A program made the position numbers and the translations under genes. Positions 16,539-25,885 of a stretch of DNA of 64,000 nucleotides are shown here, in pieces. The notes beneath the pieces were generated by a model, which saw only the letters and a program-made list of their open reading frames with translations, searched no databases and was not told the DNA's origin. Each line of letters opens with the position of its first letter. Position 1 is the first letter of the stretch. The stretch is taken from positions 62,001 to 126,000 of the forward strand of contig NZ_JAEMEF010000005.1 of the NCBI RefSeq assembly GCF_016785945.1, written 5' to 3'. The DNA comes from Olleya sediminilitoris. GTDB taxonomy: Bacteria > Bacteroidota > Bacteroidia > Flavobacteriales > Flavobacteriaceae.

Positions 16539-18758
16539 TTAAATCCTGCTAACTTTATCAATTCCGTTAATTTTTTTAAGATTATCTATTAACTTTTTAA
16601 GCATGGTTTTATTGCGAACAATAACGTTAATTTTACCTTTAAATACACCATCATCACTTTGAAAACTTAAGCTATTCATGTTAACATGCATGTTTGACGA
16701 TATAACTTTAGTAATGTCATTAACCAGTCCTAAATTGTCAATTCCAGATAATCTAATTTGTGCAGCAAATTCTTGTTGAGACGAGTCTATCCATTTGGCT
16801 TGCATAATACGATATGCGTAATTGGATTGCAAACTTAAAGCATTTGGACAGTTTTTTTTATGAACTTTAATTCCGTCATTGATAGTTATAAATCCAAAAA
16901 CAGAATCTCCAGGTATTGGATTACAACAATTTGCTAATTTATAATCTAATCTTTCTTCTTCTTTACCAAAGACTAATAAATCATACTTGTTAGTGATTTC
17001 GTCTTTATTAATATCATCAGGATTGGTACCTGGTTTTCGGTTCATTTTACTTTTTAGGAAACTTACTAATGCATTACTTCTTGAAGCTGCATATTCTTTT
17101 AACATGGTATTATCAATGTTTCCTGTACCGACACGATAGAATAAATCTAAGCTTGTTTTTAAATTAAAATGGCTGACCATTTCATTTACTGCTTTTTCGT
17201 TTAAAGTAATTTTTAGTTGCTTTAATTTTCGTCTTAAAATTTCTTTACCATCTGCAGCAATTGCTTTAGTTTCTTCTTTTAACAACGATTTTATTTTACC
17301 TCTTGCTCTTGCTGTGGTTGCATAATCTAACCAGTTTGGATTTGGTTTTGCACTCTCTGAAGTTATGATTTCAACCTGATCTCCGCTTTTTAAAGTATGA
17401 CTTAACGGAACCAATTTTCCGTTTACTTTTGCTCCTCTAGTTTTACGTCCAACTTCTGTATGTATATTAAAAGCAAAGTCTAAAGGAGTAGCTCCTTTTG
17501 GTAAAGATTTTAACTCTCCTTTAGGTGTGAAAACAAAAATTTCTTTTGAATATAAATTCAGTTTAAACTGCTCTACAAAATCTACTGCATTTGTGGATGC
17601 ATTTTCTAAAGCTTCTTGTAGACGATTAATCCAAATGTCTAAATTATCTTCTTTATCATCTGCATTTTTATATTTATAGTGTGCAGCGTAGCCTTTTTCG
17701 GCAATTTCATTCATGCGCTCACTACGCACTTGTACTTCTACCCATCGTCCTTTTGGACCCATTACAGTAATGTGTAATGCTTCATAACCTGTAGATTTAG
17801 GTGATGATATCCAGTCGCGTAATCTGGTTGGATTTGGTCTGAAGTGATCGGTTACTATAGAGTATATTTTCCAGGCTAAAAACTTTTCGTTGTTTCGGTC
17901 ACTTTTGTAAATAATTCTTACAGCAAACTTGTCGTAAACTTCATCAAAAGTCACACCTTGTTTGGCCATTTTTCGTTTTATCGAAAAAATAGATTTTGGT
18001 CTTCCTTTGATACTGTAATTTAAACCTTCTTTATCTAAAGAGGTTTTGATAACTTCATTAAATTCGTCTATATACGCATCTTGCTGCTCTTTGCTTTCTT
18101 TTATTTTATTAAGAATGTCGTTGTAAGTGTCAGGTTCTGTATATTTTAGACCAAGGTCTTCAAGTTCGGTTTTAATATTGTATAACCCAATTCTGTGTGC
18201 TAAAGGTGCATAAATATATAAGGTTTCTGAAGCAATTTTTTCTTGTTTATCAGGACGCATGCTGTCCATAGTTTGCATATTATGCAAACGGTCTGCTATT
18301 TTTATAATAATAACTCTAACGTCATCATTTAAAGTTAATAGCATTTTTCTGAAGTTTTCAGCTTGTAAAGACACATCCATGTCTTTTTCTTTGCTTAAAG
18401 AAGAAATTTTTGTTAATCCGTCTACAATTTTGGCAACGGTTGTACCAAACAAATTTTCAATATCTTTAATTGAATAGTCCTCATTATCTTCTACCACATC
18501 ATGAAGCAATGCAGCTGCAATTGAAGTTGCATCTAATCCGATTTGTTCTGCTACAATTTTAGCCACAGCAATAGGGTGAAAAATATAGGCTTCTCCACTT
18601 TTTCTGCGTTGATGGCTATGTGCTTCAACAGCAACATCAAACGCTTTTCTAATTAGTTTTTTGTCATCGTCAGACAAGGTGCGATAACTTACTTTTAGTA
18701 AATGTTTATATGCTTTTGCTATTTCAGCATTTTCTTTTTCAATATCAATTTCTATCAT
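16539..18758 (-). CDS. Bifunctional (p)ppGpp synthetase/hydrolase (RelA/SpoT)
   Basis: The long Rsh enzyme, 739 aa, controlling the stringent response in the cytoplasm. Domains in order: HD hydrolase (HQRRKSGEAYIFHPIAVA and the metal-binding LLHDVVEDN, residues about 50-95), synthetase (YDKFAVRIIY, TGYEALHITV, WVEVQVRSERMNEIAEKGYA, residues about 240-370), TGS (IFVFTPKGELKSLPKGATPLD, about 405), zinc-finger-like KLANCCNPIPGD (about 600) and a C-terminal ACT domain. The intact HD residues and the RLRD motif, similar to the RxKD of bifunctional enzymes, suggest both activities. The purA-fur-rsh order links purine supply with ppGpp control. Confidence 0.95.
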   Translation of the reverse strand: MIEIDIEKENAEIAKAYKHLLKVSYRTLSDDDKKLIRKAFDVAVEAHSHQRRKSGEAYIFHPIAVAKIVAEQIGLDATSIAAALLHDVVEDNEDYSIKDIENLFGTTVAKIVDGLTKISSLSKEKDMDVSLQAENFRKMLLTLNDDVRVIIIKIADRLHNMQTMDSMRPDKQEKIASETLYIYAPLAHRIGLYNIKTELEDLGLKYTEPDTYNDILNKIKESKEQQDAYIDEFNEVIKTSLDKEGLNYSIKGRPKSIFSIKRKMAKQGVTFDEVYDKFAVRIIYKSDRNNEKFLAWKIYSIVTDHFRPNPTRLRDWISSPKSTGYEALHITVMGPKGRWVEVQVRSERMNEIAEKGYAAHYKYKNADDKEDNLDIWINRLQEALENASTNAVDFVEQFKLNLYSKEIFVFTPKGELKSLPKGATPLDFAFNIHTEVGRKTRGAKVNGKLVPLSHTLKSGDQVEIITSESAKPNPNWLDYATTARARGKIKSLLKEETKAIAADGKEILRRKLKQLKITLNEKAVNEMVSHFNLKTSLDLFYRVGTGNIDNTMLKEYAASRSNALVSFLKSKMNRKPGTNPDDINKDEITNKYDLLVFGKEEERLDYKLANCCNPIPGDSVFGFITINDGIKVHKKNCPNALSLQSNYAYRIMQAKWIDSSQQEFAAQIRLSGIDNLGLVNDITKVISSNMHVNMNSLSFQSDDGVFKGKINVIVRNKTMLKKLIDNLKKINGIDKVSRI

Positions 18759-18897
18759 ATAAGGCTCTCCTTCATTTATATTAGATTGCGTACTAAAAAT
18801 ACTATAAAATTATGAATGGACAACACTCAAAATGCTAATTTTGATTAAAACTGAATAAGGTGCTTTTTTTGTCGGATAAAGAGGTGAATAAAAACTA

Positions 18898-19878
18898 TTA
18901 TTCTTTATAAACAGCCATTTTTAAACCCATTCCGTAGTTATTTAAACCAGCGTTTAAAAGGTTTGAATTATTGATGTTTTGTTTATCAAATAAAACCCAT
19001 TGTCCATTGTTATGAAACACACGTTTTACAAAGGTGTGTTTTTGATTAATTTGATCTGTAAAAGGTAATAAAGGTCTAAATGTTGTGGATACTTTTACAA
19101 TACCACGTCTAGTTTTGATTTCTTTGTATTTTTTATTGGGTAATAATTTTCCGTTTTTATCTGTAAAACCTAATACTTGAACAGAAACATAAATTCCCTC
19201 TTTAGGTATAAAAATATCAAAACCAGAAACGTCAAATTCAAATACAGGTTTAGTATTTTCGGTTGCTATAAAAATAGCTTTTTCATAGGTTAAAACATCT
19301 CCAGGTAAACCATTGTTGTTGTCGTAAAACTGAACTCTAAATAATGTTGAAAACGGTCGTTTTGCTTGTTTGCTTTTACTTCTTTTTTTCCAATCTTTAG
19401 CTTCTGTTTTAATAGGAATTAAAACTTTAGTTAAGTGCTTAGGTTTTGCATCTGTATTAGGGAAAAAGACAGCAATTTCACTTTCTATAGTAGGTAGCCA
19501 ACATTTATAATAATCATTATGATCTGTTGGTTTTAAAGTCACCTCTTTAAATTTTCCTGTAGGTTTTGCTGTAACAATTACTTCGTCTAAAACGTTAGAT
19601 TCAGGTGTTAAATACAATGTGTCTTTTAATGATGAAGACGCTAATTTGGTGTCTTTATATCCTAAAGCAGAAATGTAAAGCGAATCGATATCTGAATATA
19701 ATTTTTTAGTAAAATAGAATGAACCATCCTCTGCAGCAAACAATCCGTTACCATTACCAAAAGATATGGTTGCAAACGAGACGCCTTTTTTAGAAACACT
19801 GTCTAAAATAGTGGTTTGACTATGGCTGTTTGTGTAGTAAACTACGAAAAGTAATGTAATTAGGTATTTTAATTTCAT
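18898..19878 (-). CDS. Exported protein with carboxypeptidase-like regulatory domain
   Basis: A 326-aa protein with a Sec signal peptide (LITLLFVVYYTNSHSQ). Residues 22-100 form a carboxypeptidase regulatory-like/CNA-B beta-sandwich (SVSKKGVSFATISFGNG, ending NVLDEVIVTAK), the domain usually found at the front of TonB receptors. The remaining 220 residues are beta-rich and not recognised; no barrel follows. Probably an outer-membrane-associated or periplasmic protein. It begins 18 bp after the DEAD-box helicase gene. Confidence 0.75.
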   Translation of the reverse strand: MKLKYLITLLFVVYYTNSHSQTTILDSVSKKGVSFATISFGNGNGLFAAEDGSFYFTKKLYSDIDSLYISALGYKDTKLASSSLKDTLYLTPESNVLDEVIVTAKPTGKFKEVTLKPTDHNDYYKCWLPTIESEIAVFFPNTDAKPKHLTKVLIPIKTEAKDWKKRSKSKQAKRPFSTLFRVQFYDNNNGLPGDVLTYEKAIFIATENTKPVFEFDVSGFDIFIPKEGIYVSVQVLGFTDKNGKLLPNKKYKEIKTRRGIVKVSTTFRPLLPFTDQINQKHTFVKRVFHNNGQWVLFDKQNINNSNLLNAGLNNYGMGLKMAVYKE

Positions 19879-19896
19879 ACTACTAATATAGCAAAA

Positions 19897-21138
19897 TTAA
19901 TACCAACGCTTTTTCTTCTTTTTAGAGGCTTCGCTTTTACGACCTTTTTTATGTTTACTTCCTGTTTTTTTAGATTTATGTACAATTGGTTTTGCTTTTG
20001 GATCTAATGGATAAGGATGATCATCCATAACATCTAATTGTAAATGTATTAGTTTTTGAATGTCTAAAACGTAGCTTTTCTCGTCAGCACTACAAAGCGA
20101 ATAAGCCATACCAGATTGCCCAGCACGAGCAGTACGACCAATTCTGTGTACATAAGTCTCTGGTACATTTGGTAGATCAAAGTTTACAACAGCATCTAAA
20201 TTATCGATGTCAATTCCACGAGCTGCTACATCTGTAGCGACTAAAATATTGACTTCTTTTTTCTTAAATTTATTTAAAGCTTCTTGTCTAGCAGTTTGGC
20301 TTTTATCACCATGAATACTATCTGCTTTATAACCGTTTTTTAATAATGTTTTTTCAAGTTTGTCTACACCATATTTTGTGCGTCTAAAAATAATAATATG
20401 ACCCTTTATGGTATTACGAAGTAGGTGTAAACATAATTCGATTTTATCCTTTTTAGGAACAAAATATAATAACTGATTTACATTTTTTGAAGTCGAACTA
20501 TTCTGTGCAACCTCAATACGTTTAGGTTGGTTTAAAATTGAGCTTGCTAATTGCTCTACTTTATAAGGTATTGTTGCCGAAAATAATAAGGTTTGTTTAG
20601 TGCTTGGACATAAACGTTCTATTTTTTTGACATCATCTATAAAACCCATGTCTAACATTAAGTCTGCTTCATCAAGAACAAGGGTTTCTATATAATCTAG
20701 ATTAATTTGATCTTGTTTATGTAGATCTAATAATCGACCAGGAGTTGCTATTAATATATCAACACCATTTTTAAGTTTTTCAATCTGAGGCTCAATGGAT
20801 GCTCCACCAAAAATAACAGTGCTAGTTAAATTGGTATGAGTTGCATAGCTGGTAAAATTTTCAGCAATTTGTATCGCTAATTCTCTAGTAGGACTAACTA
20901 CTAAAGCTTTTATTTTTTTTCCTTTTTTAGGACCTTCTTGTCTGTCAAATAACAATTGTAAAATAGGTAATGCAAATGCAGCAGTTTTACCTGTACCTGT
21001 TTGAGCAGATACAATTACGTCTTTTTTATCAAGTACTAAAGGGATTGCTTTTTCTTGTACTAGTGTTGGGTTATCGTAACCTTTTTGGGCAATTGCGCGT
21101 AATATTGGCCTATTTAATTGTAAGTCTTTAAATGACAT
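19897..21138 (-). CDS. DEAD-box ATP-dependent RNA helicase (RhlE-like)
   Basis: A 413-aa RNA helicase with all core motifs: Q motif (GYDNPTLVQEKAIP), I (AQTGTGKTAAF), Ia (PTRELAIQI), Ib (TPGRL), II (VLDEADLMLDMGF), III (FSATI), IV (IIIFRRTKYGVDKL), V (ATDVAARGIDI) and VI (YVHRIGRTARAG). The basic C-terminal tail (KKTGSKHKKGRKSEASKK) likely gives nonspecific RNA binding as in RhlE. It acts in RNA remodelling, such as ribosome assembly or cold adaptation. Flanked by short gaps of 18 and 26 bp in a minus-strand gene run. Confidence 0.93.
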   Translation of the reverse strand: MSFKDLQLNRPILRAIAQKGYDNPTLVQEKAIPLVLDKKDVIVSAQTGTGKTAAFALPILQLLFDRQEGPKKGKKIKALVVSPTRELAIQIAENFTSYATHTNLTSTVIFGGASIEPQIEKLKNGVDILIATPGRLLDLHKQDQINLDYIETLVLDEADLMLDMGFIDDVKKIERLCPSTKQTLLFSATIPYKVEQLASSILNQPKRIEVAQNSSTSKNVNQLLYFVPKKDKIELCLHLLRNTIKGHIIIFRRTKYGVDKLEKTLLKNGYKADSIHGDKSQTARQEALNKFKKKEVNILVATDVAARGIDIDNLDAVVNFDLPNVPETYVHRIGRTARAGQSGMAYSLCSADEKSYVLDIQKLIHLQLDVMDDHPYPLDPKAKPIVHKSKKTGSKHKKGRKSEASKKKKKRWY

Positions 21139-21164
21139 AAGTTATAATTTGCTACAAAGGTAGT

Positions 21165-22169
21165 TTATTCAGTCATAACTTGTATTGTGTATGTTGCTAC
21201 AATATCATTATTGATTTTTAAATGTACGTCATGCCAACCTTCGGTTTTAAAAAGATGCTTAAAAGCTATGGATTGTCCTTGGATATTTAAATCAAATATT
21301 TTTAGTGATTTTAAGTTTCCGCCTGAAAAATAGACTAGACTAATCTGTTCTTTTTTGATAGGTTTAAAGGTGTCAAAACTAAATGTAATTGTGTTGTTTT
21401 TTTTAACGTTGGTGTATAATTTGGAAGGGCTTGTTGTTAAAATTTGGTGTTTAAATGTCGCTCCATAAACTATTGGAGATGCAACAAAAGCGTTGTTGTT
21501 TGAGTTGTTGTCTAACAACCATTGTGTGTTTAACGGATAATGATTTTGTCTAAATAATTTAGGGTCTGTTAAAAAATAACCTAAATTATAATCGTTTATG
21601 AATATGTCGTTTAGAAAATAGCCACTGGACCAAGTTGCATCACATAAATACCATTTGTTATTAAGTTTTACAACATTCCATGCGTGATTTGCTATCTGTA
21701 AAGTGTCTGTATTTGTATTGGCTGATCTGCCATAACCATTAATTATTTTACTTTCTATATTGGCCAAAAAACATAATTGATTTATCAAATAGGCATAGCC
21801 TGAACACATGGTTTTTTTACGTTTAAATAGTGTTTTAAAAGCAATGGTTTTATACTGATCATTCCACGCTTTGAAAGTTAAACTGTCATTTTTGTATTTT
21901 TTACGGTATTTGCTAACCTTTTGATCTTGATTTAAATCCCCTTTTATATTGTTACAAACCCATGAGTAAATTGCTCTAAATTTCTCGGCATCAGTATTTA
22001 GTTTATGGGTTAAATTATACGCTAAGACAGGTAAGTTGTCCAGTTTTTCGCCTTTATTTAATTGGGCAATATTATCTGCTCTTGTAAAATTTATTGTTTT
22101 AAAATCAGAAACTTGAGCAGATAATATTTGTACGCAAACAAAGCAACCTATTAAAAGGAGGTTTTTCAT
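21165..22169 (-). CDS. Secreted transglutaminase-like domain protein
   Basis: A 334-aa exported protein: signal peptide MKNLLLIGCFVCVQILSAQ, then a transglutaminase/protease-like core with the Cys-His-Asp triad visible as TMCSGYAYLINQLC (about residue 115), ANHAWNVVKL (about 165) and YLCDATWSSGY (about 177). The C-terminal 120 residues are an Ig-like beta domain. Bacterial homologues are often peptidases or peptidoglycan-linked rather than true cross-linkers. Natural substrate unknown. It is 12 bp downstream of the next gene, probably in the same transcript. Confidence 0.8.
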   Translation of the reverse strand: MKNLLLIGCFVCVQILSAQVSDFKTINFTRADNIAQLNKGEKLDNLPVLAYNLTHKLNTDAEKFRAIYSWVCNNIKGDLNQDQKVSKYRKKYKNDSLTFKAWNDQYKTIAFKTLFKRKKTMCSGYAYLINQLCFLANIESKIINGYGRSANTNTDTLQIANHAWNVVKLNNKWYLCDATWSSGYFLNDIFINDYNLGYFLTDPKLFRQNHYPLNTQWLLDNNSNNNAFVASPIVYGATFKHQILTTSPSKLYTNVKKNNTITFSFDTFKPIKKEQISLVYFSGGNLKSLKIFDLNIQGQSIAFKHLFKTEGWHDVHLKINNDIVATYTIQVMTE

Positions 22170-22181
22170 AAGTATAGAAAA

Positions 22182-22850
22182 TTATTTATGTTTTGATTGA
22201 AATACTTCTTTTACAGCTACTTTACCCATTAAAATATAATGGTCATTGTTTAATGTAACGTCAAGATTAACTGTTTTTTTATTGTCAGGATCTGTTACTG
22301 TTATTTTCTTTGCTTCATAACCAACATAGCTAAAAACTAATACAGATCCTTTATTTAGTTTATTAGGAAATGTGAAGTTACCATCAAAATCAGTCTGAGT
22401 CCCAATGTTTGTTCCTTCTAAAACAATATTTGTAAGTGGTAATGGTAAACCGTCGTCATCTAAAACAGTCCCTTTAATTAATATGGGTTGGTTTAATTGT
22501 TTTATGGTTTTGGATGTGTTTTTTGTTATGTTATTACTGTCTTGAGCTTGAGCTGTAAAAAAGGATAAAAAGGCTAAGCATGCTAATCCAATACTGCTAA
22601 CTAAATTTAATTTTTTATTTTGTTTAATAGGTTTTGAATAGCTTGTTAATTGTGTGTTTTTAAATTGACCACAGGTATTTAAATTGTTTTTATTTTGAAA
22701 AAATAAAGCAATTTGGTTTGGTGTCCAATTTGTAAAATCTACCACTTCTTTAGTGCAAGAATTACAAAACCCTCCATTTGTTGTAGGAGTGAAGTTGCTA
22801 AATTTTTCTTGACAAGGTGTTTTAATATTTAAGTTAATTTGATTTTTCAT
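22182..22850 (-). CDS. Membrane protein with N-terminal Cys motif and carboxypeptidase-like domain
   Basis: A 222-aa protein of a Bacteroidota-specific arrangement. The N-terminus (residues 1-50) has the cysteines TPCQEKF and GGFCNSCTKEVVDFT plus a later NTCGQF, resembling a small zinc ribbon. One transmembrane helix follows (LVSSIGLACLAFLSFFTAQA, about residue 82-101), then a carboxypeptidase-D regulatory-like beta sandwich (IKGTVLDDDGLPLPLTNIVL to VLVFSYVGYEAKKITV). Topology would put the Cys region in the cytoplasm and the sandwich in the periplasm. Function unknown; it precedes the transglutaminase-like gene. Confidence 0.75.
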   Translation of the reverse strand: MKNQINLNIKTPCQEKFSNFTPTTNGGFCNSCTKEVVDFTNWTPNQIALFFQNKNNLNTCGQFKNTQLTSYSKPIKQNKKLNLVSSIGLACLAFLSFFTAQAQDSNNITKNTSKTIKQLNQPILIKGTVLDDDGLPLPLTNIVLEGTNIGTQTDFDGNFTFPNKLNKGSVLVFSYVGYEAKKITVTDPDNKKTVNLDVTLNNDHYILMGKVAVKEVFQSKHK

Positions 22851-22982
22851 GATATACCGTTTTTAAGTTATACATCAAACTTATATAACTTAGTAATGGT
22901 ATAAAATAGACAATGAGTAAACAGTGCTTTTTAAATGGTAAACAACACTTTTGGCTAAGTATAACTTTTTTTTAAAGGTAAG

Positions 22983-23546
22983 TTATTGACACAGTTTTTC
23001 AGGAATGTTCAATTGGTTTGAAAGTTTTCGACGTCTTAAAGTGACCTTTTTAGGATTAGTTTTTAAAAATTGAATTGGTAATTTAGTTGTAAGTGTAATT
23101 GTTTCAAATGTAGTTTTATGCTCAAAAAAACATTCATTTGTAAAAGTTGTGTTGTTGTAGTTAAATTCAAACTCTACAACATATAAAAATTCTTTTATAA
23201 CTTTAGATTTTGAAGAGTCAAAAGTAGAGCTGTTAGTATGCGAATAGTCGTCGATTCGTTTATTGGTAATCCTTGCAAAGGTATAGCTGCCATATTTTTT
23301 TACTTTAGCTTTTTCGTAATAATACATTATACTAGAAGGTAAAGTAAAGAGTATAAATGTTGAAGCTAGTACTATAAAGGCATAGCCAAAAATTACAAAA
23401 CCAATACCGTTTTGTTCAATATGATTACCTAAATAGATGAAAAAACTACCAAAAACAATAAATATTAGCCAGATACCAAGTAGGCCTAAATGTGGTTTTA
23501 TAGCTTCTGTTATAAAATGTTTTTGATCGTTAAAAGTGACTTTCAA
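22983..23546 (-). CDS. Two-helix membrane protein of unknown function
   Basis: A 187-aa protein with two predicted membrane helices (LGLLGIWLIFIVFGSFFIYL, about residues 20-40, and FVIFGYAFIVLASTFILFTL, about 50-69) and a soluble, beta-rich C-terminal domain (YTFARITNKRID, EFLYVVEFEFNYNNTTFTN). The layout resembles DUF3592-type membrane proteins, but I do not recognise the family firmly. Minus strand, 31 bp after the FUSC-family gene. Confidence 0.65.
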   Translation of the reverse strand: MKVTFNDQKHFITEAIKPHLGLLGIWLIFIVFGSFFIYLGNHIEQNGIGFVIFGYAFIVLASTFILFTLPSSIMYYYEKAKVKKYGSYTFARITNKRIDDYSHTNSSTFDSSKSKVIKEFLYVVEFEFNYNNTTFTNECFFEHKTTFETITLTTKLPIQFLKTNPKKVTLRRRKLSNQLNIPEKLCQ

Positions 23547-23577
23547 TATTTTTTATAAAATGAATTAAAACAGCAAT

Positions 23578-25836
23578 TTAATTAAAAACCGAATGATATT
23601 TAGTCGTTACTTTGGTTAAATTAGTAGACAATGTTTTTAACCATAATAATTGATTGCTAATTAAGTGTGCTTCTTGAAGGTTTAGTAACGTTTTTGTGTC
23701 AATTAATGTTTGACCAGCTTTAATTTGATTGTCACGCTTGTCTGATAATTTTGCATAATGTTTTTGAAGTGTTTGATGGGCTTGTTGAATTTCTTTTTCT
23801 TCTGAAACAACAATTTGCTTATTACTGTCTAATGTTTTTGCCGATTGATTTAAAGTTGTAGTAATATCTTTTATAATAGTATCAAATTCTTCTGAAGCAG
23901 GAGTTGTTTTATGATTTAAAATATAGCGTCCAATAGAAGCTGTAGCAGATAATATAGTGTGATTTAGTGTTACAATATCATATATTAATACCGATTGTTT
24001 TTGCTTAGATTTAGGGTCTTGAGTCAGTCTTTGAAAAGCAGCATTAAGATTACTCATGGCTATAAATGCTTCTTTTCTGGATACTTTATATCTTAATGTG
24101 TTAGCTTCTTTATTGTGATATAAGTTTTTAGTAGCCCTTAAATAATTACTGTTTGCAGTTATAACATTTAATATAACCGAATCTAGGTTTTTGTATTCCC
24201 AACTTGGTAAAATTAAATAATTTGCCAATACAGCAATTGTTGCACCAATAGCAGTGTCGATTACTCTAAACTGAATGACAGCAAAAGCATTAGGCTCTAT
24301 TAAAGCATATACAAACACAATGTGTAACGTGATAAATGCTGCGCCAATTTTATAACTTTGTTGTATTAACGAAAAAGCAAAAGTTAATGACAATACAGCT
24401 AAAACCATATAAACGGTAATGTTTTTGGTTATTAAAATTATTGCTGTTGCTATCATAGCTCCAATTATGGTACCTATAATTCGGTTTTTAGAGCGTTCTT
24501 TAGTTAAACCATAATTAGGACGCATAATAACTATTATGGTTAAAATAATCCAATAAGCATTTTTTAGGTCTAAAAGACTACCAAAAACAAACCCAAATAC
24601 AATAGCAACTGTTAGTCTTAAAGCATGTCTTAACATTGGAGACTCTAAACTAAAATGCTGTAGCAGAATATTAAACCTATAATCTTGAGAAGTTAAAAAT
24701 TGTTTAGACTCTTGGACTACTAAAGAGGCTTTAGCATTATTTTTAACTTTAGTTAATACGCGTCTTATAGCTTTAACTTCTTGAAATAATTGCTTTTGAT
24801 AATCTTGTAAATTACGCATGGTAATAGCTCCATCTCTTGCCTGTGGTAATGAGATTTCAGAGACGTAAGCTTCAATAGCTTTTTCAGTATTATCGGTAAT
24901 TTTATTAATATGTTTAATATTGGGAAGCTCACCTTTTTTTATTAATAATTCAGATAGTTTTATTAAGTGATTTCCTAATTCTTTATTAAGCTTTTTAAAA
25001 GGACTTAGGTGTTGTTTTTGTAAACCAAAAAGAGTGTCTATTTTAGAGTAATCTATGGTGTTAGCTAAAGCCAGTTCAAAAATATCGATTAACGAAATAA
25101 ATATTAGTAAACGTCTTTCGTTTGAAAACGAACGACCAGAACGTTTTCTACCTTCTAAAAGTAATTCTCTTAACGTTTCATGTTTTTCGCTAATTTGCGT
25201 TTGAATTATTAATGCTTTTTTCGAAAACTTTTCACGCTTGTTAGGCTTAGTTAAAAGTTTAGCTCTAATTTTTAAATATTGACCTGTTAACGCTAAAGTG
25301 TCTGATAGTAATTGGTCATCATCTTTTTTAGGAAAAATCCAATAGGATAATAATGATACTAATAAATACCAAAACCCTCCAATACCTAAAAAACCAACAT
25401 GTATAATAATAGAGTTTAAATCTGGTTTGCTTACTGCTAAAGCTAGTACTATGGCTAATAAACCTGAAAAAGAAATTAATGAAGCCCTAAAACCATACAC
25501 AGATATTAAACTTATTAAAAAGCTTAACACAGCAATAGTAAGTATTAATACAATAAAAACAGGTTTGGTTACTAATACTAAAAAGGTGACAATAACAGTT
25601 ATTGCTACGCTAATTAGTGTCCCATTAATTTTACGTCTTAAACTACCAGGTACGTCACTTGGTGCATTTAAAAAAGTACCTAAAGCTATTGCAGGAGCAA
25701 AAGCAAAAAGGTCTAAAAGATTTAAAACAACTAGAGGTAAAACAATTGCTATAGTTAGTACAACGCCTCTATAAAAGCTTGAACCTTTAAAGAAAAGCTC
25801 AGTAGTTTTAAGATGTTTTTTTAACTTAGTTTGCAT
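23578..25836 (-). CDS. FUSC/YccS-family inner-membrane transporter
   Basis: A 752-aa protein with the double-module architecture of YccS/YhfK/aromatic-acid exporter-like proteins: a hydrophobic block near the N-terminus (residues about 20-160, VLTIAIVLPLVVLNLLDLFA), a helical cytoplasmic region, a second hydrophobic block (about 405-545, LTVAIVFGFVFGSLLD; IIGTIIGAMIATAI), and a helical C-terminal domain. Family members are putative efflux proteins; substrate not determinable. It begins 49 bp after the radical SAM gene and may be in the same transcript. Confidence 0.85.
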   Translation of the reverse strand: MQTKLKKHLKTTELFFKGSSFYRGVVLTIAIVLPLVVLNLLDLFAFAPAIALGTFLNAPSDVPGSLRRKINGTLISVAITVIVTFLVLVTKPVFIVLILTIAVLSFLISLISVYGFRASLISFSGLLAIVLALAVSKPDLNSIIIHVGFLGIGGFWYLLVSLLSYWIFPKKDDDQLLSDTLALTGQYLKIRAKLLTKPNKREKFSKKALIIQTQISEKHETLRELLLEGRKRSGRSFSNERRLLIFISLIDIFELALANTIDYSKIDTLFGLQKQHLSPFKKLNKELGNHLIKLSELLIKKGELPNIKHINKITDNTEKAIEAYVSEISLPQARDGAITMRNLQDYQKQLFQEVKAIRRVLTKVKNNAKASLVVQESKQFLTSQDYRFNILLQHFSLESPMLRHALRLTVAIVFGFVFGSLLDLKNAYWIILTIIVIMRPNYGLTKERSKNRIIGTIIGAMIATAIILITKNITVYMVLAVLSLTFAFSLIQQSYKIGAAFITLHIVFVYALIEPNAFAVIQFRVIDTAIGATIAVLANYLILPSWEYKNLDSVILNVITANSNYLRATKNLYHNKEANTLRYKVSRKEAFIAMSNLNAAFQRLTQDPKSKQKQSVLIYDIVTLNHTILSATASIGRYILNHKTTPASEEFDTIIKDITTTLNQSAKTLDSNKQIVVSEEKEIQQAHQTLQKHYAKLSDKRDNQIKAGQTLIDTKTLLNLQEAHLISNQLLWLKTLSTNLTKVTTKYHSVFN

Positions 25837-25885
25837 AGTCAGACAAAGGTAAGTTAATGCAATTAGTTTAAATTATAAACTTTAC

